Below are positions 1 through 9,166 of a stretch of 64,000 bases of DNA, in pieces. Source of the DNA: Apium graveolens (taxonomy: Eukaryota > Streptophyta > Magnoliopsida > Apiales > Apiaceae). The notes under the pieces are model-generated. The model did no database searches, had not been told where the DNA came from, and saw only the letters and a list, made by a program, of their open reading frames with translations. The translations under genes and the position numbers were made by a program. The stretch covers positions 307,908,565 to 307,972,564 of the forward strand of contig NC_133648.1 in assembly GCF_009905375.1 (NCBI RefSeq). Reading direction: 5' to 3'. The first letter of the stretch is position 1. The number at the start of each line of letters is the position of its first letter.

Positions 1-1105
1 TAACGACAATGCTAAAGGAAATGTTTGATTTGAGTCAACTTAGAACATATAAATTGTTAACTAATTATGCAACATTATAAGTCTTATCATTGAAATAGAA
101 TAAACAACTATTGTTTATTTAATAAAAATGAAAACCTTTCTTGTCCTGACAAGAAATTGACTTAATGTATTCGCTAAAGGCAGGCACATTAATAATTTAT
201 CAAGTTCTCAATCTCGTCTTATGGGCAACATTAGGTATCGAGTTCCTTCAACTAGAGCAACAACTTTTGCTCCAATTCTAACCCTATACCTGAAGCTTGA
301 CCATTGTTAGTCTTCTTCTTTAGATCTTCCAAATAAGCTCGACAATTTAACTTCCATTCATCTAGTTATTTCCACAGAAATGACAATCATCTCCTTTAGC
401 AACACCACTATTAGGTTTCAAAAGCCCTTTGGGATTGGACTTTGGTTTGGCACCGAATAAGATCAAATCTTCACCTTGCCTGTCCACTTTTCTTTCCCAT
501 TTGCATTCCATGTGTACATCATCAATATGGGCGTAATTCATGCCTTTATCGTATTATTTTCAGCAGTTCTAAACATGCTTAACAACTTAATGAGTGTTCT
601 GTCTATCTCATTCCTTTTGTTCTTAACAAACTGAGAATAAAAGTTGTTCAAAGATCATTTGATCAAATCAAGCTGAGTCTCTAGACCATTCTTGAAACCC
701 AAAATATCAAGGTACATATGCCTATTACATCTAGAACATGTGGTCCAACCGGATATGATTCTCCCATTAATGCAAAAGTATGGTGCCTTATTATTGTCAA
801 ATCTTTCTGACGAGCCTATCCTTCAAACATCTTTTGAAGGTGCTCAATCATATCATAAGCATCATTATGCTCTTGTTGCTTCTAAAGCTCATCACTCATA
901 ATTACAAGCATGAGACATGAAACATCAGTTGCATAATTAATTTGCCTCTGGTAAGCATTTTGTTCAGCACATGTTTCATTCTCAGCTAGAAGAAATAAGG
1001 GAGGGTTTTGAGTGACATCTTTGAACCCGAGGATAATCTTCAAGTTCCCATGTCAATCGAGGAAATTATTTCATGTCAGCTTGTCCTTCTCAAGGACTAT
1101 TACAT
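1..1105 (-). pseudogene. Decayed Ty1-copia gag and start of pol
   Basis: On the minus strand this reads, through several stops and frame changes, as a plant copia gag polyprotein. Recognisable pieces include QINYATDVSCLMLVIMSDEL near 900-965, then NDAYDMIEHLQKMFEG, and further on VGPHVLDVIG (about 720-760), a stretch of the type that precedes a zinc knuckle, and YLEDLKKKT near 310-340, which in this family sits just upstream of the protease. The protease DSG region below about 230 is too decayed to call. Gag proteins package the element RNA; this copy cannot be made. It belongs to the same minus-strand element as the PBS at 3006-3017 and the interrupted LTR ending at 3019. A Tork-type lineage is likely but not proven. 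Confidence 0.75.
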
Positions 1106-3005
1106 AGAGAAGTTATTTGTGTTATTTGTCATTTGATATCTACAATATTAAAGTGCATAAAATGACATAATCTACAGATGATCATTAAATTATGTTCAAG
1201 TAATTATTCATATATATATATATATATTCACAATATATATCTCCCACTATTTTTATCAAATCAATAGCCCTAACTATTAATTCGGAAAAAAATATCTTCT
1301 ATATCCTTTCTAGTGAGCCAAGATCCATATCTCACCATGCGTTAGGTCAGCTTTGGCTTTTCTCCTAAAATATGATTGTTTAGGTAGACAACATTTGTCA
1401 ATTATATCAACTATATAACTCTTGGATAGCTTGGTGGAACAACATTTGTTCATATATATATTTAATAAATCTCGCCAAACTCTATGCCTCTAAGTTCACA
1501 ATCCTATTGTGGTAACTTAGTTAAGTCAAATCCAATAGTCAAAAGTATCAATATACTTCAACACATCTCCCAAGATAGATGGGAGTACTTCACTTTGGCG
1601 AACCCACTCCTATCTATCTAGGGTTAACGCATTAGACTTATTCGAAGGCATCCGATCAACTTAATATTAACTTTGGGGTTTTGTTAAATTTAAAACGATC
1701 ATAATCCCATCATAAAAAGATTCTCATTTTTTCCTTGAATAAAATACTTCAAATCAATATTTGTCAATGGTTTGATTTCCAGGTAGTGAGGGAGTCACAA
1801 CGGTCTCGCTTAAAACCCACAACCTTACAAGTTCAATGAACTCGCTTTTCACAAAATTGCCCCATGTTAGAAATAAAGAAAATTTGTATTTTATTCCGTG
1901 TTTCATAAACACGAGAATCTCATAATCGTTTGTTCATTTTAAAATCTTGAGTCGTTACAGATTTTATCTTGTTTAGAAAGTATGGCATGGGTGTCGTATC
2001 TAATACATACATCCTTAATCTAATTAAGCATGCATCTTTATAAACTACTCTACAAATAAATTCATCATATGCTCATATATATGTAAAGTGCAATAAATAA
2101 ACGTGGTTGGTTATGGCTTTATCCTATGTGATCTTCATCAAGCTAATGACAAAGATCTAGGTCAATCTAAGGTGAAAAATAAATACAGGCTAACTATTAC
2201 ATGTCTTCTTTCTTGTATTGCTTCCTTGGATGGCCTCCATGTGAGATTACCCTTCCTTGATCTTCAAATCTTCATATCTTCATGTACATTACACGAATGA
2301 AAAATAAAAAACTAATCTAATGTACTTACAATAAGAACTCCAGTTACATTCGAGATTTAATAATTACAAGATCAAACGACATGCAAGCCGTATTTAAAAA
2401 AAAACAAAACCATTAACCTAAGGTCATAAGCCATAACCATCCACCATGCTCAATTAACACATAAGAACATGTTAAAACACATAATATGATATTAACATAT
2501 CATACCCATCATGATATAATCATAAAAACAAAATATAGCAAAAATCAGAAAATTCGAAATTAAATCTGATAACATTAAATCGCAGATTACATGGTCTAAA
2601 CGACGTCAAACGCCTTACATATCAGTCGATGATAGATATAGCTATGAGTTACGTTTAAACCCTTGATTCCATATGAAATAGCGTATTCGTTCGCCAAAAT
2701 CGGACACCAGACACAGATTTCAGCAAATCCGCTGCATCCGATTCAGAATCGTATCAAATACGATTCTTATAATAAGAACAAACACAAAACATGTATATAT
2801 CAGTATATATGCAGATTATATAATCCTCATATGATTATACAACTCTCATGAATATCATATATTCAAAATATATATACATACGCATATATAAACATAACAT
2901 GTAAAACATACAAAATCGCATACATAACATTCATGGAATATTGTATACATGTTATCATCATAAAACCAGTAAACACATAAATGAATTAAACACTTTTCTC
3001 AAGTA
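1106..3005 (-). other. Long untranslated leader of the minus-strand copia element
   Basis: About 1.9 kb between the gag remnant and the primer-binding site holds no recognisable coding sequence. It is AT-rich, with a short (AT)n run at about 1210-1228. The length is unusual, because copia leaders are often a few hundred bases or less; an unrecognised insertion within it is possible. Confidence 0.5.
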
Positions 3006-3017
3006 GCTCTGATGCCA
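3006..3017 (-). other. Primer-binding site, minus-strand copia
   Basis: The minus strand reads TGGCATCAGAGC, one mismatch from the usual plant initiator-tRNA-Met PBS TGGTATCAGAGC. It lies one base from the LTR end (CA at 3019). This fixes the orientation of the element: LTR on the high-coordinate side, interior running to position 1. Confidence 0.85.
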
Positions 3018-3018
3018 T

Positions 3019-3952
3019 TGAAGGGTTTCGAGCACATAACGCAACGAAAATAGTAATTAAAATCGTAAAAAATCAGAATTTTTGAAACCCACCGCAGGAT
3101 CCATGCGAAAAATATATATTTAATTCATAGATCAGATTTTTTACCTTAAAAAGTTTTACCAATTGGTTGACTAATGGAGATCCAAAGCTTGTTCAATCAC
3201 CACGCATCCCGCTCTCGCGATCTACACTCTATCGGTATCCACACGAATGCTTGAACTCAAGGATTGGATGTGTACTGGCACAACCCGTTTCTTCTTGCTC
3301 TCTCCATCTTCTCTCTTGGTGGCTAGGGTTTTAGTAGAAGTTTTTGCACACATAAAATCAGCCACACAAGAGATATTATATAGAGAGTAGAAAAAAGAAT
3401 TATAACTCTTAACTAATTAGGAGTTATTATTAATTTGAAATTCTTATTTGTATTATAATTAAGTCTCACTTAATTATTTAACAAATAAATTTAATAATTA
3501 ATATTAGTAAATTTGAATATCATTATTTATCTAATTAATTAAGTCAAACTTAATTAATATTATAAATAATTTAAATTACTTTAATTAAATTTAAATCCAA
3601 TTTAAATTAAATAATTCTTCAAGCATTCTTTGTGTGTGACCCTATAGGTTATTATTACATTGGCAATGAATTTTAAATCTAATTTGAAATTATAAACAAT
3701 GAGCGACATCTAGTAATACATCATTGCTACCCAAGTAATAATAATTGAATCAGTGATCGATTAAACCTTTCGTGAATAATGTACAATATATTATAATCCC
3801 TTTAACCACATATTATAGATTAAACTAGAGGCATGTAATGTGTCATCCTCATCAATGTTTAATCCATATTTCCTTGATCAATGAGTAGACTATCATATCA
3901 AATCAATATTTGAGCGTGGCCACGCATTTCGTAGTCTAGCTCACACAAGAGG
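3019..3952 (-). repeat. Copia 5' LTR, 3' portion (first of three segments)
   Basis: This is the U5-side part of a minus-strand LTR whose other parts are 29804-29994 and 33697-34134. Spliced together they make about 1563 bp, running from TGTTAGTGTTTGTGCC (minus, at 34134) to CCCTTCA (minus, at 3019). The start TGTTAGTGTTTGTGCCCTAG is a form common in plant copia LTRs. The LTR is interrupted by a Maximus-type element at 3953 and by a gypsy solo LTR at 29995. If target duplications are the 5 bp next to the LTR start, the copy at 34135-34139 is CAATC; its partner lies left of the window. Confidence 0.8.
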
Positions 3953-4378
3953 TGTTGTAAAAGACATGCATGTACTTTAACAAGATTAAGACAACTTGTC
4001 AACCCTAAGTAAGTTGTATTGTTATCTAAATTTGTATTTTGTACTTGTAACACTTAAAGTATGTAAAAATGCATAGGAGCAGACTGAAGTCTTTTTCCTA
4101 AAATAGTATCAAGCCTAAGGATTCTATCTGGAAGAAGAACAAGAAGATCATGCCTCAGAAGAATTTTGTAGAAGCTTGGAGTTGAATAAATCTGTTTGGA
4201 GAAAAATGTTCTAAGTCAAGATCTCTACAAGTCATAGATTTAATGTTATAGAGAAGTCATTCGAGAACTCCAGAATGGCTTATCGAGAAGTCAGTCAAAC
4301 TCTAGAGAGTACCGACGGATGAGCAATATCTACTCGATCGATGAACAACTTCTACTCGATGGATGAGCAGTGTCTACT
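3953..4378 (+). repeat. 5' LTR of Maximus element, left part
   Basis: First 426 bp of the LTR, ending inside the 22-bp minisatellite where the gypsy unit integrated. It aligns with 28410-28835. The sequence continues at 18563. Confidence 0.92.
4313..4378 (+). repeat. 22-bp minisatellite in LTR (3 of 7 units)
   Basis: GGATGAGC-type cores recur exactly every 22 bp at 4317, 4339 and 4361. After removing the gypsy insertion they continue at 18567, 18589, 18611 and 18633. The consensus is close to CTACTCGATGGATGAGCAAT. The nested gypsy unit entered one of these units. Confidence 0.9.
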
Positions 4379-6486
4379 TGTAATAACCCCAATTTTTGGA
4401 AATTTTTGCAACACGGATGAATAGTAACTTTTGCTGATGATGCTGATTAAGAAAAATTGTCAAACCACGATATATAGGAGTACTGTGATGGAAATTCTAT
4501 GATCATATTAGTATTCCATAAAGTAAATGAGTGTATGTAAAGGTCGTCAGAATTCGAATTCGAACACTTTGATTTTTCCCGAAAATCCACCAGATACCGA
4601 AATAATTGAGTATAAGGTAACATGATTAAAAGGATTTAAATTCAAGGATTATAAGAGAGGATCATAAAAGGAATACAAAATATTGAGAAAGGTTTAGGGG
4701 AACCAAAGTAATAAGGTCCAGGATATGATCCCTCAAACGAAAAATGAGAACGAAAGTTAAGCGAACTGTATAACAGATCAGTGGTCATTAGCCAAGTAAT
4801 TAAGGGTTAATCAAAGAGATTAAGGGATGATGATGTCATCACACCAACAAGGAGATGACATGTGTTAACAAGATGACTTAAGCATGGTGACATAAGCATG
4901 ACAAGTGGGAAGGATTGGTTGGTTGATTATGAGCCATACATTTTTCACCATGGTAAAAAGTAATTAACAACAAAAGTATATCAACCAAGCCAAGGAAAAT
5001 CATAACACAAAATTTGAAGTTGACTTTCCATTTCCAAGAGAGAAGCTCTCGGCCTCTTCATCATTTCAAGAAGAAAAATTTCAAAAACCAAGATCCAAGC
5101 CTTGTTAATTGGTAAGATAATTATCCAAGGACCCTTGTACTTAGATATGGCTATCCAAGGAATCTAAGCTTCCATTTCCTTTACAATATCTTTTAATAAA
5201 TCATTGAAGAAGTGAGTGAATAGTGTTGTCAAGAAACTTAAAATTTTGATCTTGTGTTTTTGTTTAGATATAGCTTTTGTAAGGATTTTCAAGGGTTGAT
5301 TCAAGCTCCTTAGTTACTTCTACTCGCCAAGGAAGGTATAATCTCTTACCCTAGCCTTACTTTTAAATATTTAGAGCTTGTTATGATTAGTATAGTTCAT
5401 GGGAAGCATGATTCATGTATATTTAGAGTTTGGTTGGATTCGTAATGAGTTTGAGTTGTAAATCTTGGTTATTTGTTAATGAACTTAAGTATAGCTAGTA
5501 GTTCATGTTTGGGGTAGTATAAATTGGAAAATCTTGAGATGTTTGGACTGATGTAGTGAGGTTTGGATGGAGTTTGGTTGAAATGTTGGTTGTGAGTTGG
5601 TTTATGATTGATTTGGAGTGATTTAAAACTTGGTAATCGCGTAAACATAGTCGTCGTAATGCCCGTTTTTATGCAACTGCTTGTTCTTAGTATTCGGGAC
5701 AGAAAGCTAATTGTTGAATCTGTGACTTTGCCATTTTTAGCTAGATTGTGTCGTAAGCTTCGTTTTGATATGTGGTTTGCTTGAATCCGATGTACAGTTT
5801 AGGAGAAACGACCGTTTTAAGTAACAGCTTTTCGCGAACGATCCATTTTCCCTCGCCTTACTTTGAAACCTTGGTTAAGGTCCTTAAATGACTAATTGGA
5901 GTATGAAATAATTATTTAAGGTTAAAAGGCCTTAAAATTCTTAAAGGTTAATTTATTAAAAATGGTGGAGCCGAGGGTACTCGAGTGACTTATGTGAATC
6001 GTTAAGCGCAAAAGCGAACGTTAGGGTCTAATTGGTTAAAGACTAGTTTCTTAAGCGACCGTGGTTTAATTCTAACTTATATGTTGTTTATAGGTTACCA
6101 GACTCGCCCCAGGCCTTTTACCACCTCCAGTCGCTCAGGCAAGTTTTCTACCCGTTATACTGTTGTTGTGATATAAATATATTGATATATTATCTTGAGA
6201 TAAGTGCATGATTGTTATTAGCAAATCTTGCGATATATTGGAGCATGTTAATATGGTATATATATGCATGTTATGAAATCTTGATATTCTATTATCTATT
6301 CAAATGCTTATAAACTGCATAATACCTATGCTAGAGATAGGCAGTAGTTGCGTATACCCTTAGTATAGGGGACCCAAAGGTGAACATTTTCTAAACCGGG
6401 AGGCGATGTTCCCGAGTATATTATATATATATATATAGTTTGCAAAACTATTAATCGAATAACGTTTATTCGATAGTTTTATTTTA

Positions 6487-6710
6487 TAAATGAATATTAT
6501 TTTTGAATATTTATTCGAGGACTTATGACTCCTCTTATTTTATTTAATGAATATTATTTTAAATATTCATTCGAGGACTTATGACTCCGCTTATTTTATT
6601 TAATGAATATTATTTTGAATATTCATTCGAGGACTTATGACTCCGCTTATTTTATTTAATGAATATTATTTTAAATATTCATTTAAGGACATATGGTTCC
6701 GTTTATTTTA
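6487..6710 (+). repeat. 56-bp tandem repeat in LTR A (4 units)
   Basis: The landmark CGAGGACTTATGACTCC recurs at 6517, 6573 and 6629 and, diverged, at 6685: a strict 56-bp period. Each unit contains GAATATTATTTTGAATATTC-like arms that can pair with each other. Counterparts are at 16573-16800 (4 units), 10240-10430 on the minus strand (3 units) and 32178-32345 (3 units). Confidence 0.9.
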
Positions 6711-8000
6711 TTAAATAATATTCTTTATTTTCCTAAAGAACAATGTTTCGATATTTGCCAAGTATTCGGAAAATAATTGATACTGTCAAATCATTCTTAC
6801 TTTAAATATTTCCAGAGATTATTTTCAAGCTTTATCAAAACTATTTTTGGAAGGTTAGAGCGGATCCCAAAACTCATTTTCAAATTTAAGATCTTTCTTT
6901 CGAAGGGGATTTAAATACTCGCTCAAAAATCTGAGGGATCCAACTCTGTGATGTATTTTTATATTCGCAACAAGGTTGCTGTTTTGATAAAAGAGTTTTT
7001 GATTACTTACCCAACACTCGGGAAGTAAAATTCTTGGAATAAGTTAATCCATTAACGGGCATCGCCTGGGAAATATCGGTGAGTTTTCCTTTCCAACTAG
7101 ATACGACTTCTTGGTGGAGCCGTATCAACAAGTTTCTACTTGGGGAAAGGGGGGACGAGCTTTACATTTCAGAGTCATGGATTTCATCTGAACTAGGAGT
7201 GGCGTAAGTGGTCGAGTGGCGCTGGCCCAACCTTATTATATTGGCCCAAATGGCCCGGAAGTTCCGTTAAGACGGTCCGTTCCTTAGGAGTCCAGTGTTC
7301 GGTTGACAAGTAAATCCGACTGTTCTCCTCTACATGTAGAAAATGGTGGGGTTACACCACTGCGACTGATCATCGTGAGTGGTCTTCCTGGAGCGGCAAA
7401 CTCCCGTAATGAGTTCATCATCCAGTTGGACATTTCTGCAACACTACCCAGAGCACTTCGAAAGAAAGGCTACGGCCGGGCGATTGTTGAGTGTTGGCAG
7501 GTTCAAGTTTTCAAAATGATGTTTTCATCAAATGAAGTATCTCGTAACTTCATTTCATTTTGATGATATTTCAAAGATTGATTCTATATAAGTTTTGTCT
7601 TGTAGCTTCATATATGGGATGAACTAATTATAATTTGAACGGTGGTAGTTCAAGTAGTATTCAGAAAATATATAAGTATATTGGAGTATCTTGTAACTTC
7701 ATCTTTTAAACTTATATCTAGTAAATGATTATCTTATGCATGACAAAGATTTTCAGAAAAATGATGAGACAAGGTTAGATATATGAGATCACCTTGCAAT
7801 GATATTTTTATACAGTTATAAACTGGAACTCTATGTATAATATGCATGGAAGAGGATTTCCAAGATTTTGAAAAGTATATATACATATATACTGAATATT
7901 TTGCGACTTGGTCGCGTTAAGATATCAAACTTGGTTCATATTTGCTTGACCAAGACTTTCATGAGTATTATGATGAGAATGCTCATATATTGTTAATCAT

Positions 8001-8008
8001 TATACATA
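8001..8008 (+). promoter_or_regulatory. TATA-like box of gypsy LTR A
   Basis: TATACATA is followed about 30 bp later by a pyrimidine-rich stretch (TTGCTTTCTTCTTTC) and the leader-like CAACAACAG, ahead of the first ATG at 8075. The same arrangement occurs at 18085 and, on the minus strand, near 9158-9166. This suggests transcription starts near 8032-8040. It is inferred from spacing only. Confidence 0.45.
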
Positions 8009-8074
8009 TTATTTTGGTGGGCTTGTTGCTCACCCTTGCTTTCTTCTTTCATCACACAACAACAGATAGACAAA

Positions 8075-8221
8075 ATGAACATGACTAAGCTCCCAATTCG
8101 CAAGCGAATAGGTAACGTTCCGCAGTTTCCTGTAGGTGTTGATGACGCTGTAGCTGAGGTAGGAACTACTAATAGGCCAGGTTTTCAACTGTTAATGTAT
8201 CAGACTTATGTATATTTATGA
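8075..8221 (+). CDS. Short LTR ORF with histone H3 tail-like start (copy A)
   Basis: A 48-codon ORF starting at the first ATG behind the predicted LTR promoter. The first residues are MNMTKLPIRKRIG. Copy A' (18159) has MNRTKLPIRKRIG and copy B (minus, 9093) has MARLKQTQRKRVG, against MARTKQTARKSTG for plant histone H3. About 28 residues are conserved between A and B; the sequences then diverge right after GCTGAG|GTAGG (8158/8159), a splice-donor-like site in phase 0. So the real product may be a first coding exon rather than a free 48-residue peptide. No database support was available; chance resemblance is possible. Confidence 0.4.
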   Translation: MNMTKLPIRKRIGNVPQFPVGVDDAVAEVGTTNRPGFQLLMYQTYVYL

Positions 8222-8477
8222 ATTGTAATAATGGCAAAGAATATGTAAATATATTCAGAAACCCCTTTTGAGGTGTAATGGCTTATAATTGTGGAATAAG
8301 ATGACTTGTGTTATTTTTTTGGTATTCATCTCTGAGACTATAACTTGTGGTGTGTGTGTATATTGTGCGGTCACAGTACGCAGTAGTTGGATATTTATTA
8401 AGATTAAATGTTATTGAGGGAAATGGAACTCGTGACAACCCGGATCCCCAACCCCGGATTTGGGCGTGTTACAGAAA

Positions 8478-8490
8478 TGGTATCAGAGCC
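8478..8490 (+). other. Primer-binding site of gypsy element A
   Basis: TGGTATCAGAGCC lies 5 bp after the LTR end at 8473 and matches the initiator-tRNA-Met type used by most plant chromoviruses. Confidence 0.9.
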
Positions 8491-8698
8491 AAGCGTTATA
8501 AACCTCAGAGATGATGTGACGTTTAAAAATAAGTTCACTAAGATAATAAGAACTCTTGCCAAGTTCATAGTCGGACTACCTAACGAAATACTGACAGTTA
8601 AAACCCTTATGGGAACCCTTATAAATATCATGATAGTAACATAGTTCGTTCTCGTATAGGGCAGCGGGGCACCGAACCCTGAGGTTCAGGAGCATCAG
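8491..8698 (+). other. Residual leader of gypsy element A
   Basis: About 210 bp of 5' leader is all that remains of element A's interior. No gag start is visible. It ends where the minus-strand LTR of element B begins (8699). The open frames here are short and unlike any gag. Confidence 0.7.
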
Positions 8699-8904
8699 TA
8701 TAACACCCCCAGATCCGGGGTCGGGGATCCGGGTCGTCACGGTCTTTCTTTCCACAATATCACTTAACTTAATTAATAATAAATAACCTCATGCTGTGAC
8801 CCCACACTAACACACACCACAACACGTTATAGTCTCAGAGATGAAATTGAAATAAGTACAAGTCCTTGAATCCACAATTTAAAAGTTATTACAACCCAAA
8901 ATGA

Positions 8905-9093
8905 TTACTTGATAAGTTTACAGTTAATTGCCATTATCTGCCACAAGTTATAATTATACATAATTGATTCCCAAAAGTAGAATGCCTGATCTACAAATAG
9001 ATCTACCTCTGCAGCTATAGCAGCTACGATATCAACGGGAAGACGCGGGACGCTTCCCACGCGCTTGCGCTGGGTCTGCTTGAGTCTGGCCAT
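8905..9093 (-). CDS. Short LTR ORF with histone H3 tail-like start (copy B)
   Basis: A 62-codon ORF. From the ATG at 9093 it reads MARLKQTQRKRVG, matching histone H3 (MARTKQTARKSTG) at 9 of the first 13 positions and keeping residues equivalent to R2, K4, Q5, T6, R8 and K9. The DNA of this stretch is clearly GC-richer than the surrounding LTR. A TATA-like box lies about 70 bp upstream, and no ATG comes before it in the predicted transcript. The C-terminal half is unrelated to copy A after GCAGAG|GTAGA, which suggests a splice donor. Whether it is translated is unknown. Confidence 0.45.
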   Translation of the reverse strand: MARLKQTQRKRVGSVPRLPVDIVAAIAAEVDLFVDQAFYFWESIMYNYNLWQIMAINCKLIK

Positions 9094-9157
9094 CTTTCCT
9101 AACTGTTGTTGTGTGATGAAGAAATGAAGCAAGAGTGAGCATTACAGCTCGCAAGAT

Positions 9158-9166
9158 AATATATAG
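9158..9166 (-). promoter_or_regulatory. TATA-like box of gypsy LTR B
   Basis: The minus strand reads CTATATATTATC. The distance to the ATG at 9093 (about 70 bp) matches copy A (8001 to 8075). It points leftward, facing the promoter of LTR A about 1.1 kb away. Confidence 0.5.

Larger units (their letters stand above)
4379..8473 (+). repeat. Gypsy LTR, subfamily A, complete (5')
   Basis: A 4095-bp LTR running from TGTAATAACCCC to GCGTGTTACA, directly followed by a PBS. It is long for a chromovirus. It contains a 56-bp tandem repeat (6487-6710), a GC-rich block (about 7140-7520), a TATA-like promoter near 8001 and a short ORF (8075-8221). It aligns with 14805-18557. Confidence 0.93.

Noticed and set aside
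7303..7563. 86-codon open frame in LTR A, repeated at 17387-17647
   Set aside because: It opens at a non-ATG codon, lies upstream of the TATA-like box, and is absent from subfamily B. The openness is better explained by local GC richness.
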